In this document: positions 26,596-36,054 of the stretch, piece by piece
How the letters are laid out: every line of letters begins with the position of its first letter
Numbering within the stretch: position 1 is the first letter of the stretch
The notes under the pieces: model-generated
Told to the model about the DNA's origin: nothing
Database searches by the model: none
The model's input: only the letters and a program-made list of their open reading frames with translations
Assembly (NCBI GenBank): GCA_024683485.1
Contig: JAIKYD010000106.1
Coordinates: 1-52,036, forward strand
Direction: 5' to 3'
DNA from: Saccharofermentans sp.
GTDB taxonomy: Bacteria; Bacillota; Clostridia; Saccharofermentanales; Saccharofermentanaceae
Length of the DNA: 52,036 bases
Position numbers and translations under genes: made by a program

Positions 26596-27135
26596 ATGTC
26601 TGATATATCTATAGCAGAATCAAAGATTCAGATCCTCTACCTGGTGGACCGTGCCCCGGGTGTCAGCTACCATCTCCTGATGGAGAAATGCATGGAGTCA
26701 CTCTATACGGATTTCTTTACTTTCAGCAGGGCTTACGACGAGCTTATATCGGGCAATCTCATGGACAGGAGCAGGTCGGGAGCATATACCGGCGATACAG
26801 TAGGTTCCACGGAGAAGCTTACGCTTACAGACGGCGGCAAAGCAGTCCTAAACGACCTTTTATCTTCACTCAGCACACCTCTGCTATCCCACCTTAACGA
26901 GGCTGCATCAGAGATAATAAATGAGATGGAGAAGAATTCAGGCATAGACGCCTCGCTTGAACTTACTGAAGACGGAAAATTCCGCGTAAGATTGAGTTAT
27001 GAAGGCACTGAGAACCCTTTCTCCGCAACAGTTACGGTAGATGATGAGGCATCAGCTGTAAAGATATGCAAGAACTGGCGTAAAAACTGCACGAAGGCAT
27101 CAGAGGAACTTATTAAATTCCTTTCCGGAGAATAA
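26596..27135 (+). CDS. DUF4364 family protein
   Basis: A 179-residue protein. The N-terminus SIAESKIQILYLVDRAPGVSYHLLMEKCMES resembles a winged-helix DNA-binding fold and is typical of DUF4364, a family widespread in Clostridia without proven function. The C-terminal half is strand-rich (SLELTEDGKFRVRLSYEG), also as in the family. I use the ATG at 26596 (AAGGA 7 bases upstream); a TTG six codons upstream is less likely. A TATAAT at 26536 gives a short leader. A transcription-regulatory role is inferred from the fold only. Confidence 0.82.
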   Translation: MSDISIAESKIQILYLVDRAPGVSYHLLMEKCMESLYTDFFTFSRAYDELISGNLMDRSRSGAYTGDTVGSTEKLTLTDGGKAVLNDLLSSLSTPLLSHLNEAASEIINEMEKNSGIDASLELTEDGKFRVRLSYEGTENPFSATVTVDDEASAVKICKNWRKNCTKASEELIKFLSGE

Positions 27136-27157
27136 TCCGTCGGCTGTTTCAAAATTA

Positions 27158-30100
27158 TCAATTGCCTCTGGCCGTTATCTCAACAATAATGAATTCTCCA
27201 GGTTGGAGGATATGTCTGAGATGATCAGATCCCAGTTTCCTCTCATTGATAAGTCTTCCCTTGTCATCATAGCGTCTGATCACGCTGTCGGTGTGTCCCA
27301 GTTTATTGTCGCTTATGAGGAAACTCTGCTGGTAATTGGATGAATTCGCGATTACAAGATATGATTTCGGGCCCTTGTTGAAACATGCAGAGGTAACGTT
27401 GGACATAAACTGTTCAACGCTCTGGGCGGATGACTGGTCAAGAGGTTCATTGAGTTCAAGATAAAGTTCGTCAAATCCCGCAAATTCCGTTGTAAGACCG
27501 GATACGGTCATCATGTTTATGAACCCATCCCCGCCGACAAACATCTCTTTGCCTGTAAACTTTGATGGCACAAAGTTTACTGATGCATCGAAAAGGAACA
27601 TCTCGGCAAAATCCGCTTCTTTTGTCATTATCGCCGAAATGATCTTACCGCAGTTGCTTCCGCTGGTATCAAGCCTGTAAATATACTCACCGGTATTTGT
27701 GCCTGAGACAACGTGGGGCGAATTATAACGCGCAAGTACATAACTCGTATTTATGTTGTCGATATATGTCGCAGAACTGTCGTTTGCAACAAGTGTCGCA
27801 TCCATGGTGTGATTATCAGCATCCGACATCATCGTTCCACTGTATTTCATTCCGTCAAGAAAAACCGTCTTATCCTTGATATCACTGAAATACTCGGACT
27901 GCGAGAACATCGACATAACATAATTGACATAAGACGCTTTCTGGGCATCGCTCTTGAAGACTTTTCCGCTGTCATTTATCTCGATATAGAACCGCGTAAA
28001 CTGTCTGCTCCACGGAAGTGCAGTACCATTATCGATCCTTCGTCCGCCGTATTTTGAAGTAAGCGATCCGCAAAGATATTCCAGAAGCTTATCTACATCT
28101 TCCTGGTCAACATATGGCCCGATTACAAACCAGGGTGTTGAACTGCACTGTTTTACGAGCTTAAGACTGTCTTCAAGAGATGTCGTTACTGACTTGCCGT
28201 AATCATCAGACATCAATACCGTATCGTCATCACTGTAAACAGCTCTGCTGGAAGTTCCGTCCAAGCCGTGTGATACAGAATCGGAACTCATAAGATAAAG
28301 AGATTCCTCGGCAAAACCTGAGCTTCCGATACACAGGTTATTTAATCTTATTGCAGAAGGTTTTCCGGATGCCAGAGTATCCGAATAATACTGCGGGATT
28401 CCCGCCGTGCTGTAACTGTCAGGACCAAGATAAAAGTCATCAGCCAGAATGCTTCCGGAACCTTCAAAAGCAATATTCAAATTTATATTCTCGGCTTCAG
28501 ACATATAGTCTGTTACGGCGAAAACATAACTGAAATATTTGTAATTGCCGCTTAATTGCGTGAGTTCAAAACCATATCTTCCAAAGCCGTCGCCCTCGAC
28601 CCAGCAATAAACCTTCTCCGGCACATTATCGGACATCGCATAAAAACTCAGTCTGTAGAAAGTTCCGGCTATAAAAATGTCCTTCGCTTTTCCTGGAAGC
28701 TTCTGAGTCATTGCATGTACTCCATTTCCGCTTCCTGTCAGCCTGACGCCGTATCTGCCGCTGTATGCCCTGTCAGTAGCAGCTACATTAGTTCCTCTGC
28801 CGTAAACATTCCATTCTGAATCTTCCTTAATGTCCCATGCCTCTTCATCACTGTCAGAATCATTTACGATTCCGCCTGCAGCTTTCTGAACGTGTCCTGC
28901 TATCAGAATGTCATCAGCAATGATATCCACACCCTCAAGATTTCCTTCCACCGAGAGTTCAGAAAGAATCTGAGACTTAAATATTTCTTTGCCTGAATCA
29001 TAGTAAACCTTGTCACCGGTAACTCCTATGATGCTTTCGATGATTACATTCTCAGAAGTAAGTGCCGCATTCTTACCGGTAAGAAGATTGATCGCAAACG
29101 CTTTCTTATCAGACGTGCCTGCAATGATCAAACCTGAATCAGTAAGATAGACAGAGTTAACTTCGGAACCGGCAGCTTTTGAAATATCTTTTTCTTCTAT
29201 CTCACAGTCAGAATCATTGCACCTGACGATCACTGCTTTAGCGTTATCAATAACAAAACAGTAGATGCCATTTGCGGCACTGACAAGAAGATCCTTCTCA
29301 TCCTTAAGTGATGCGGAATATCCTATATGCTCAAAGATCATTCCGTTTGTGGAGGAATAGATATTGCCTTTGATATCACTTGCAAGAAATCTTGTTCCAT
29401 CAGATACAAATGCAGTCATAATGGAAGACGGAAGTTTGGCCACGGCAACCTTGCCGTTTGTTATTGCGGCCACTGTTCCGTCACTGTAGCAGACTGCAAA
29501 TGTCGTACTGTTGCTTCCGATTCCGCACAGCGGATTTACAGTATCTTCCAGAACGGGTTCATACATCTCAACAAGATTTTTGCCGTCCTGTGAGAAATAG
29601 ACCGAACCGCTTTCAGATGCCGCAACAACACCTGTATCATTCGAACCGATCAAGACAAATCTCTCATCAGTATTCACTATTCCGGCAAGCTGGCTGTTTG
29701 TGACATCGTAGATAAGTTTTCCATTATAAGTCAGTGCTACAGCGGTATTGCCAAAGAACGTCATTTCCTTGATACGGTCCTCATCCCAAAGATCTTTTGA
29801 ATCTTTTACAGGCGTTACCACACCGAGTCTTGCCGGTTTAAATCCGGTAATCGTTCCCGTGAACTTTTCACTCATCACGCCATCGCTGTCTATTGAGATG
29901 ATCCTTGCAGTATCACCGGCACATTCAACCGTGTCATAATCAGCCGATGCAACAGCATCAGGAGTAAGGAAGATACTGCCCTCCGAAGCGCCGGCAACAA
30001 GCATGCTTGAGTAATCAGTCGAACTCTCGAACGATGCATCTCTTACAAGATTAATGTTCGGAATAAGGTCGCAGTTGATACCCGTTCCTCCATATGTATC

Positions 30101-30274
30101 TCCCGCCCTGTCAGATGTGGCAGACACCTGGCAGAGTTCCGATCTTAACCCAAATACACCGACATAACCAAGAACAACCAATGCCATTACAAGAACGACT
30201 GCTACGACAACCATCGTGGCAGCGAATCTTTTTTTCTTCGTTATTCCGAATGTCAGACGGGCGTGCTTTTTCAT
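27158..30274 (-). CDS. Giant membrane-anchored protein with propeller, CBM-like and glycosidase-like regions
   Basis: A 1038-residue protein, probably anchored by one N-terminal membrane segment (about 18-40) with the rest outside. Residues about 60-500 contain Asp-box-like repeats (VYFSQDGKNLVEM, IYSSTNGMIFEHIG) suggesting a beta-propeller. About 520-640 looks like a CBM4/9-type jelly roll (SGRYGVRLTGSGNGVHAM through NLNIAFEGSGSILADDFYLG). About 705-830 recalls a clan GH-A barrel (TPWFVIGPYVDQEDVDKLLEYLCGSLTSKYGGRR, RFYIEIND), but the catalytic Asn-Glu pair reads IND, so activity is doubtful. The ATG at 30274 overlaps the CPBP stop as ATGA. Sugar sensing or binding at the cell surface is inference. 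Confidence 0.8.
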   Translation of the reverse strand: MKKHARLTFGITKKKRFAATMVVVAVVLVMALVVLGYVGVFGLRSELCQVSATSDRAGDTYGGTGINCDLIPNINLVRDASFESSTDYSSMLVAGASEGSIFLTPDAVASADYDTVECAGDTARIISIDSDGVMSEKFTGTITGFKPARLGVVTPVKDSKDLWDEDRIKEMTFFGNTAVALTYNGKLIYDVTNSQLAGIVNTDERFVLIGSNDTGVVAASESGSVYFSQDGKNLVEMYEPVLEDTVNPLCGIGSNSTTFAVCYSDGTVAAITNGKVAVAKLPSSIMTAFVSDGTRFLASDIKGNIYSSTNGMIFEHIGYSASLKDEKDLLVSAANGIYCFVIDNAKAVIVRCNDSDCEIEEKDISKAAGSEVNSVYLTDSGLIIAGTSDKKAFAINLLTGKNAALTSENVIIESIIGVTGDKVYYDSGKEIFKSQILSELSVEGNLEGVDIIADDILIAGHVQKAAGGIVNDSDSDEEAWDIKEDSEWNVYGRGTNVAATDRAYSGRYGVRLTGSGNGVHAMTQKLPGKAKDIFIAGTFYRLSFYAMSDNVPEKVYCWVEGDGFGRYGFELTQLSGNYKYFSYVFAVTDYMSEAENINLNIAFEGSGSILADDFYLGPDSYSTAGIPQYYSDTLASGKPSAIRLNNLCIGSSGFAEESLYLMSSDSVSHGLDGTSSRAVYSDDDTVLMSDDYGKSVTTSLEDSLKLVKQCSSTPWFVIGPYVDQEDVDKLLEYLCGSLTSKYGGRRIDNGTALPWSRQFTRFYIEINDSGKVFKSDAQKASYVNYVMSMFSQSEYFSDIKDKTVFLDGMKYSGTMMSDADNHTMDATLVANDSSATYIDNINTSYVLARYNSPHVVSGTNTGEYIYRLDTSGSNCGKIISAIMTKEADFAEMFLFDASVNFVPSKFTGKEMFVGGDGFINMMTVSGLTTEFAGFDELYLELNEPLDQSSAQSVEQFMSNVTSACFNKGPKSYLVIANSSNYQQSFLISDNKLGHTDSVIRRYDDKGRLINERKLGSDHLRHILQPGEFIIVEITARGN

Positions 30275-31215
30275 GGGCAAACCCCGCTTCCGTTTTCTTC
30301 TGAAATAACGAGTTTTTCTTTGTCCGCGGAAATGGCAGAATCCGCAGCTTCTTTTGCTTCTTTGTCTTTCTTGCGCTTAACGCTGACAAGATAAGCAAAT
30401 GCAAGTACAGCAACAGGCATAAACAGGAGTTCGGTAGTATTGAAACTTCTCATCAAGAGTGAAGTAATTTCCTTCGGGATCCCGAAATACTCAATTGACA
30501 TAAATGTCGGTATTCCAGATCCGAAAACATTGAATACAATATGAAGGATCAAAGATGCGATAAGGCTGTCAGTCAGATAATAGCAGGAAGCTATGATCAG
30601 ACCGCAGGCAAACGCATAACCTATATGGATCGACAAGCCATGCAAAAGACCGAATCCGACAGCGCTCAATAACACAGAAATCCATGGCCCGAAGCCTCTT
30701 CTGAGGTGTCCTATTACAACACCCCTAAACGTCATCTCTTCCGTTAACGGAACGATAAAACTCAACGTAATAACATAAAGCACGGAATCCCAAACAGGAA
30801 TAACAGTTTGCGGTGTGTTAGAGAACCTGTCAACACTCTCACGGTAAACTTCTACCGCATCATTTACAGATTGTCTGGACTCAGCAATCCATTCCACTAT
30901 TCCCAGATAAATTGAAACCATCCCCAGCATTCCAAGACCGATGATCACAAGTGCGGCAACCTGGTCAGGACCGAGCTTCTTAACATGAATCAGCTTCTCA
31001 TTCTTATTCGAGAACAACTTATTTATCAGGAACATTGTCCCGAATACGATACCGCAGGTTAAGAAATTAAAAGTGCCCCTGTAGATGGCTTTGTCTATAC
31101 CAAGATACTCGAAAACAAAAAGCACCGCATATTCAGAGCAGACAAATAACAGCAGCGTAATAACTGCTTTCATCAATGCTGCCGATTTGAACAGGGCTTT
31201 CTGCCAAAAACTCAT
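30271..31215 (-). CDS. CPBP-family intramembrane metalloprotease
   Basis: A 314-residue membrane protein with about eight hydrophobic segments. The family motifs are present: VPLTEEMTFRGVVIGHLRRGFG (EExxxR, about residue 160), ISVLLSAVGFGLLHGL (His), and SLILHIVFNVFGSG (second His). Members process prenylated or other membrane peptides, or act in bacteriocin self-immunity and envelope regulation. It is translationally coupled by a 4-base overlap to the giant surface protein and follows the DUF1292 pair after 2 bases, so a function toward the surface protein, such as maturation, is possible but unproven. Confidence 0.88.
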   Translation of the reverse strand: MSFWQKALFKSAALMKAVITLLLFVCSEYAVLFVFEYLGIDKAIYRGTFNFLTCGIVFGTMFLINKLFSNKNEKLIHVKKLGPDQVAALVIIGLGMLGMVSIYLGIVEWIAESRQSVNDAVEVYRESVDRFSNTPQTVIPVWDSVLYVITLSFIVPLTEEMTFRGVVIGHLRRGFGPWISVLLSAVGFGLLHGLSIHIGYAFACGLIIASCYYLTDSLIASLILHIVFNVFGSGIPTFMSIEYFGIPKEITSLLMRSFNTTELLFMPVAVLAFAYLVSVKRKKDKEAKEAADSAISADKEKLVISEENGSGVCP

Positions 31216-31217
31216 CT

Positions 31218-31640
31218 TTACTTCTGTTCTGCGGAAGATATTCCGCTCTTAGCTCTGGAATCAGGAGCCTGTGCTCCGTAATAGCGTCTCATAAAGTAAA
31301 CGAAGGCCTTCTCGAGTTCTTCACCGTCTTTGATCGAATAATAAACTCTGTCGCCATTCTCACCTATTGCAGTACGCATGATGACCAACTCGGGCTTGGA
31401 GTGGCTTCCGTCATCGGGAACATAGTTGTACATAACGACATACTCGGTCTTCAGAAGCGTGAAAGCATCTATGCGCGACATATAGTAATCCTTCTTGGCA
31501 TAAGGATCCCGCAGAACGATAAGTTCCTCGTTCTTGCTGTCTTTGAGATGCTCGCCCGCGAGTTTGGCTTTCCTGTCCTTCTCAATGGCGATCTTCTTCT
31601 TAAGACCTGTAGGTTTGTTACTCGTCTTCTGATTCTTCAT
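31218..31640 (-). CDS. DUF1292-like protein, basic N-terminus
   Basis: A 140-residue protein. The core KTEYVVMYNYVPDDG and ELVIMRTAIGENGDRVYYSIKDGEELEKAFVYFMRRYYG follows the DUF1292 strand pattern, though weakly, and is preceded by a 50-residue basic segment (KKKIAIEKDRKAKLAGEHLKD). It overlaps the canonical DUF1292 gene before it, suggesting duplication and coupling. The ATG at 31640 is preferred; an earlier in-frame ATG at 31661 increases the overlap. Function unknown. Confidence 0.72.
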   Translation of the reverse strand: MKNQKTSNKPTGLKKKIAIEKDRKAKLAGEHLKDSKNEELIVLRDPYAKKDYYMSRIDAFTLLKTEYVVMYNYVPDDGSHSKPELVIMRTAIGENGDRVYYSIKDGEELEKAFVYFMRRYYGAQAPDSRAKSGISSAEQK

Positions 31641-31992
31641 CGTCACCGTAAAGCTCGTCACAGAGCTTGTCGTAATAGTCGTAGATCACATCTTCTTCCT
31701 TATCGACAAGGTTCTCGAGAAGAACATCCCCGCCCTTATCAACGAAACGCATAATGACGTACTCCTGTATCTCATCACCGTTCTCATCCTTCTCTCCGGA
31801 ACCGATGATCAATACAACATATGAATTTCCGTTAAAGAGAAATGTGCTTTCAACAACAGCTTTGGTGATCTCGCCTGTCTCTTCATCCTTTAGTTCGATA
31901 ACTCTGTCGCCTTCGTCATCAAGCTGTGCAATTGCGTCGATCAGTTCGTCTCTTGGTCCGATCTCCTGATTGAGATTATTATCGTCTGCCAT
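31618..31992 (-). CDS. DUF1292 family protein
   Basis: A 124-residue acidic protein. Residues about 25-110 contain IELKDEETGEITKAVVESTFLFNGNSYVVLIIG and QEYVIMRFVDKGGDVLLENLVDKEEDVIYDYYDKLCDELY, typical of DUF1292. In Firmicutes it commonly follows ireB and ruvX, as here; its role is unknown. AAGGAG lies 7 bases before the ATG at 31992. The acidic tail is GDDEESEDE. Confidence 0.87.
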   Translation of the reverse strand: MADDNNLNQEIGPRDELIDAIAQLDDEGDRVIELKDEETGEITKAVVESTFLFNGNSYVVLIIGSGEKDENGDEIQEYVIMRFVDKGGDVLLENLVDKEEDVIYDYYDKLCDELYGDDEESEDE

Positions 31993-32033
31993 AATCATTC
32001 TCCTTTTTAAATCACTGTTTTCTTAAATTATAA

Positions 32034-32462
32034 TTATAGCATATTAAGGAAATCTTGAAGAATGATCTCGGCAGCGACCTGGTCAATGACCTTTTTCTGT
32101 TTCTTCGCTTTTATATTGCTCTCGTGAAGATATCTTGAAGCAAGAACAGTCGTATAGCGCTCATCTTTGTAAACAGGCTCGATCCCGCATCTCTCTGACA
32201 GCTCTTTTCCAAAAGTTTCAGCCTTGTCCTGTGTCTCGGATCTTGTTCCGTCAGTCCTTGCCGGTCTTCCGATTACGATGGCATTTACTTCCATTTCTTT
32301 TATGATCTCGCATATGCGGTTAAGTGCCCATTCAGGATCCTCGCCATTCCAGTTCACCGTCTCGATTCCTCTCGCGATCACGCGGAGCTCATCTGATACC
32401 GCAATACCGATATGCCTCGTTCCGAAGTCTATCCCCATTACTCTTCCCGCAGCTTTCCCCAT
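32034..32462 (-). CDS. ruvX: Putative pre-16S rRNA nuclease / Holliday junction resolvase YqgF
   Basis: A 142-residue RNase H-like nuclease that trims 16S rRNA precursor (earlier proposed as a Holliday junction resolvase). Visible are the first catalytic Asp in VMGIDFGTRHIGIAVSD (D12), the central GRPARTDGTRSETQDK, and the last motif PVYKDERYTTVLASRYL with a conserved D/E pair. The ATG at 32462 follows GAGAGGA; reading further upstream runs into a terminator hairpin. The ireB-ruvX-DUF1292 order is usual for Firmicutes. Confidence 0.92.
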   Translation of the reverse strand: MGKAAGRVMGIDFGTRHIGIAVSDELRVIARGIETVNWNGEDPEWALNRICEIIKEMEVNAIVIGRPARTDGTRSETQDKAETFGKELSERCGIEPVYKDERYTTVLASRYLHESNIKAKKQKKVIDQVAAEIILQDFLNML

Positions 32463-32490
32463 GTAATTCATTCCTCTCTCAACAATCAAA

Positions 32491-32512
32491 AAATAAGGCG
32501 GCATAAGCCGCC
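32491..32512 (-). terminator. Strong intrinsic terminator between ireB and ruvX
   Basis: GGCGGC-TTAT-GCCGCC followed by TTATTTTTTG on the minus strand, 33 bases after the ireB stop. It should separate two genes that are usually cotranscribed. Confidence 0.85.
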
Positions 32513-32544
32513 GAACCTGCTTATCAGTGGTATCTTAACCCCTT

Positions 32545-32793
32545 TTACAATCTGGAGCAATAATCGTTGATGATAACCTCAAGGAGCTCGTCCCTGTCTA
32601 TCCTCTTGATAAGGCCTCTCGCCCCCTTGTAATTGGTAATGTATGTGGGGTCGCCCGAAATAAAATATCCGACCAGCTGATTAATAGGGTTATAACCCTT
32701 CTCCTTCAGTGCACTCAAAACATACGACATTAATGCATGTACGTCAGCGGTTCTGTCACCGGATAGATCAAATTTTGCTGTGTTACTGTCCAC
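32545..32793 (-). CDS. ireB: IreB family regulatory phosphoprotein
   Basis: An 82-residue protein (DUF965). The pattern FDLSGDRTADVHALMSYVLSALKEKGYNPINQLVGYFISGDPTYITNYKGARGLIKRIDRDELLEVIINDYC is the whole family domain. In Enterococcus, IreB is phosphorylated by the PASTA kinase IreK and negatively controls cephalosporin resistance; Thr in the N-terminal region is the target. The start is GTG (32793) with GGAGG upstream. Followed by a terminator and ruvX. Confidence 0.93.
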   Translation of the reverse strand: MDSNTAKFDLSGDRTADVHALMSYVLSALKEKGYNPINQLVGYFISGDPTYITNYKGARGLIKRIDRDELLEVIINDYCSRL

Positions 32794-32942
32794 AGACGAC
32801 CTCCAAACGAAGTATTCTTCGACATTTTCATTCTAACACAGTAATTGTTAAATGTTATAAAGATTTGATTAATTTTTTACTATGAATGACTTAATTGGTC
32901 GAAAACCATAACAAAACGCGGTCGGAATCTGATACTGCGTCC

Positions 32943-34271
32943 TCAGTTTCCGCCTCCGATTCTCATTATGCAGTTCTCATTCTCGGAGCCGGTAATTATT
33001 CCTTTAACAATGTTACCCTTAATAATATCAAGGCTTTCAACATCTGCAAAAGTCCTTATATAATTTGCCGTATAACCTTCAGCAATGGTCCTGCCGTCCT
33101 TTTCGATTAGCTTCTCGATGAGGATCTCCGCTTCTTTTCCCACCATCGAAGATGCAAACTCCGCAGAAAGCCGGTCAGAAATCTCTATCAGTTTTTTAGC
33201 CCGGGCTTTTCTTATACTCATGTCGATCTGGGACATTGAAGCAGCCTTCGTTCCTTCCCTTACCGAATACGGGAAAACATGGATCTTCGCAAACGCCATT
33301 CTCTCGGCAAAACTTATTGTTCCGGCAAATTCTTCTTCAGTCTCTTCAGGGAAACCCGTAATTATATCCGTAGTAAGCGACATATCCGGGAACTCAGCCC
33401 TTAAAGCATTCACGCGGTCCTCATATTCTGCGGCCGTGTACTTTCTGTTCATTCGCTTGAGTACAGTATCAGAGCCGCTCTGGAGCGACAGATGGAAATG
33501 CGGACACAAATGCTCCAATTCCTTAAGACCGCGGATAAACTCAGGTGTCATAGACTTCGGCTCAAGAGAGCCAAGCCTTAGCCGCTCTATGCCCGGAATC
33601 TGATCTATCTTCCTCAGAAGATCAAGAAGAGCTGTAATATCCTTGCCCTGATCCTTACCATAGGAGCAGAGATGGATGCCGGACACAATGATCTCCTTAT
33701 ATCCGTTCTGCGCAAGGAATTCAGCTTCTTTGACACATGACTCCTCACTTCTGCTTACGACTCTTCCTCTCGCATAAGGAATGATGCAGTATGTGCAGAA
33801 GTTGTTGCAGCCATCCTCGACCTTAATAAAAGCCCTCGTTCCTTCAGGTGACAAGACAGTACCGAAATCATGATATTCATCCGTCTTGCTTACTTCAGGT
33901 CTAGTATGACTCATCTTGTGCTGTAGCGAGGAATTCCCGCGGCCTGCCATAAATTCTTCAACTCTGGCAACAACCGTATTCTTCTCTCTCGTTCCTATGA
34001 CTATATCTGCAGGCACTTCGCCGTTGGATATCTCAGAAGAACATCCCATTGCCACAATAACAGCTGAAGGATTGTTTTTCGCCATTCTCCGGAGCATCTG
34101 ATAAGACTTGCGGTCTGCTTCACCCGTTACTGAACATGTATTAACTATACATACATCTGCCTCTTCCGGAGAGTCAACATTCTTATGCCCATTATCAAGA
34201 AACAGGCGCCTCGCGGCGTCTGTCTCGTATTGGTTTACCCTGCAGCCTAATGTAAGGAAATATACCTTCAT
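32943..34271 (-). CDS. mtaB: tRNA t6A37 methylthiotransferase MtaB
   Basis: A 442-residue radical-SAM enzyme that adds a methylthio group to threonylcarbamoyl-adenosine at position 37 of ANN-decoding tRNAs. The N-terminal Fe-S domain opens VYFLTLGCRVNQYETDA with later VNTCSVTGEADRKSYQ; the radical-SAM motif is DGCNNFCTYCIIPYARG (CxxxCxxC). A TRAM domain fills the C-terminus. The ...SVTGEADRKS segment fits MtaB better than MiaB or RimO. It starts 3 bases after aspS ends, so it is cotranscribed with aspS under the T-box. Confidence 0.9.
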   Translation of the reverse strand: MKVYFLTLGCRVNQYETDAARRLFLDNGHKNVDSPEEADVCIVNTCSVTGEADRKSYQMLRRMAKNNPSAVIVAMGCSSEISNGEVPADIVIGTREKNTVVARVEEFMAGRGNSSLQHKMSHTRPEVSKTDEYHDFGTVLSPEGTRAFIKVEDGCNNFCTYCIIPYARGRVVSRSEESCVKEAEFLAQNGYKEIIVSGIHLCSYGKDQGKDITALLDLLRKIDQIPGIERLRLGSLEPKSMTPEFIRGLKELEHLCPHFHLSLQSGSDTVLKRMNRKYTAAEYEDRVNALRAEFPDMSLTTDIITGFPEETEEEFAGTISFAERMAFAKIHVFPYSVREGTKAASMSQIDMSIRKARAKKLIEISDRLSAEFASSMVGKEAEILIEKLIEKDGRTIAEGYTANYIRTFADVESLDIIKGNIVKGIITGSENENCIMRIGGGN

Positions 34272-34274
34272 TTA

Positions 34275-36023
34275 TCAGGCTCTGATCTTAATGTGTGTCT
34301 CTCTTAACTGCTGCTCGGTAACTTCACCGGGAGCACCGCAGAGAAGATCCTGCGCATTGCCGTTCATAGGGAATGCGATGACTTCGCGAATGTTCTCCTC
34401 GCCTCTTAAGATCATGATCATTCTGTCAACGCCCGGAGCCATTCCGGCATGCGGAGGTGCACCGAACTGGAATGCACTGTAGAGCGCACCGAACTTTGTC
34501 TTGAGTTCCTCTTCGGAATAACCTGCGATCTCGAATGCCTTCTTCATGATGTCGAGGTCATGGTTTCTTACAGCGCCGGATGAGAGCTCTATACCGTTGC
34601 ATACGATATCGTACTGGTAAGCAAGGATCTCATCAGGTTTCTTTGTATTGAGTGCTTCAAGGCCGCCCTGAGGCATGGAGAAAGGATTGTGAGTGAAGAT
34701 ATACTTCTTTGTCTCTGTATCCCATTCATACATCGGGAAGTCGTTGACGAAGCAGAATCTGAAAGCGTTCTTCTCGATGAGATCAAGCCTTGCGCCGAGC
34801 TCGTTGCGGATCTTGCCTGAACACTCATTTGCGCGTGTCTCATTGTCAGCAATGAAGAAGATCGTATCGCCTGCCTGAAGGCCTGCAAGATCTTTAAGCT
34901 CAGTCTTCATGTCATCAGGAATGAACTTGTCGATAGGTCCCTTGTAACTCATATCCTCAAGGACCTCAAGATAACCCAGACCGCCCATTCCGAGGTCATC
35001 CTGGGCAAACTTGAGCATCTTCTCATGCTGGCCCTTAGAGAGCTTCGCATGAACATTGATCGCACGGACAGTCTTTCCGTGGAAAGCCTTGAATGTACAT
35101 CTTGAGAAGAACTCCGTAACATCGATGATCCTTAACGGGTTTCTGAGATCCGGCTTATCGGAACCGAATTCAAGCATAGCCTGCTTGTAGGAAATGACCG
35201 GATAAGGTGCAGCAGTAACCTTTGCACCCTCGGGCGCAAACTTCTCGAATGCAGCCGTGAGGACTTCCTCTCCTGCTCTGAATACATCCTCCTGTGTGGC
35301 AAATGCCATCTCGAAGTCTAACTGATAGAACTCTCCCGGAGATCTGTCTGCTCTTGCATCCTCATCTCTGAAGCAGGGTGCGATCTGGAAATACTTATCA
35401 AATCCCGATACCATCAGGAGCTGCTTAAACTGCTGTGGAGCCTGCGGGAGCGCATAGAACTTGCCCTTCCATTTTCTTGAAGGAACGATATAGTCTCTTG
35501 CGCCCTCAGGAGAAGATGAAGTAAGGATAGGTGTCTGAATCTCCAAGAATCCCATCTCAGTCATCTTCTGTCTAAGGAATGCTATTACGTTTGATCTGAA
35601 GATGATGTTATCCTTAACCTTCTGGTTTCTGAGGTCGAGATAACGGTACTTAAGTCTGACGTCCTCTCTTATCTCTTTTGATGTCATGATCTCGAAAGGA
35701 AGCTGTGAATAGACCTTTCCGAGAACATCAACAGAATGAGCCTCAAGTTCGATCGTTCCTGTAGCGATCTTGGGGTTATATGTCTCCTCATCCCTGTGCT
35801 CTATCTTACCCTTGACCGAGATGCACTCCTCTTTTACAAGTCCGTCAAGAAGACTTGTATCACGCATAACGACCTGAAGCGTTCCGTACATGTCTCTCAA
35901 GTCAATGAAAGAAACGCCGCCGTGGTCTCTGATGTTCTCGATCCATCCGCAAACACGGAGTTCCGAATCCACGTCCTTCTCGGACAAGGAACTTATGATC
36001 CTGTCTCTGTACTGGTTAGACAT
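34275..36023 (-). CDS. aspS: Aspartyl-tRNA synthetase (bacterial type), possibly non-discriminating
   Basis: A 582-residue class II synthetase. It contains the N-terminal anticodon-binding OB domain (CGWIENIRDHGGVSFIDLRDMYG), motif 2 (FRDEDARADRSPGEFYQLDFEMA), the bacterial GAD insertion and motif 3 (GMAPGVDRMIMIL). Bacterial AspRSs that also charge tRNA-Asn tend to carry His where discriminating enzymes have Leu in RDLGG; here it is His (H34). At the second reported position I read Glu, so the protein evidence is mixed. The ATG at 36023 follows AAAGGA. It is controlled by the leader just upstream and is coupled to mtaB. Confidence 0.95.
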   Translation of the reverse strand: MSNQYRDRIISSLSEKDVDSELRVCGWIENIRDHGGVSFIDLRDMYGTLQVVMRDTSLLDGLVKEECISVKGKIEHRDEETYNPKIATGTIELEAHSVDVLGKVYSQLPFEIMTSKEIREDVRLKYRYLDLRNQKVKDNIIFRSNVIAFLRQKMTEMGFLEIQTPILTSSSPEGARDYIVPSRKWKGKFYALPQAPQQFKQLLMVSGFDKYFQIAPCFRDEDARADRSPGEFYQLDFEMAFATQEDVFRAGEEVLTAAFEKFAPEGAKVTAAPYPVISYKQAMLEFGSDKPDLRNPLRIIDVTEFFSRCTFKAFHGKTVRAINVHAKLSKGQHEKMLKFAQDDLGMGGLGYLEVLEDMSYKGPIDKFIPDDMKTELKDLAGLQAGDTIFFIADNETRANECSGKIRNELGARLDLIEKNAFRFCFVNDFPMYEWDTETKKYIFTHNPFSMPQGGLEALNTKKPDEILAYQYDIVCNGIELSSGAVRNHDLDIMKKAFEIAGYSEEELKTKFGALYSAFQFGAPPHAGMAPGVDRMIMILRGEENIREVIAFPMNGNAQDLLCGAPGEVTEQQLRETHIKIRA

Positions 36024-36054
36024 AAACAATTCCTTTCTCCGGGGAAACAAAAAA

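Noticed and set aside
27136..27160. Seventh copy of the GGCTGTCTC hairpin
   Set aside because: Only a half arm (GGCTGTTTCAAAA) is present, and the stem is not closed; noted only as degenerate.
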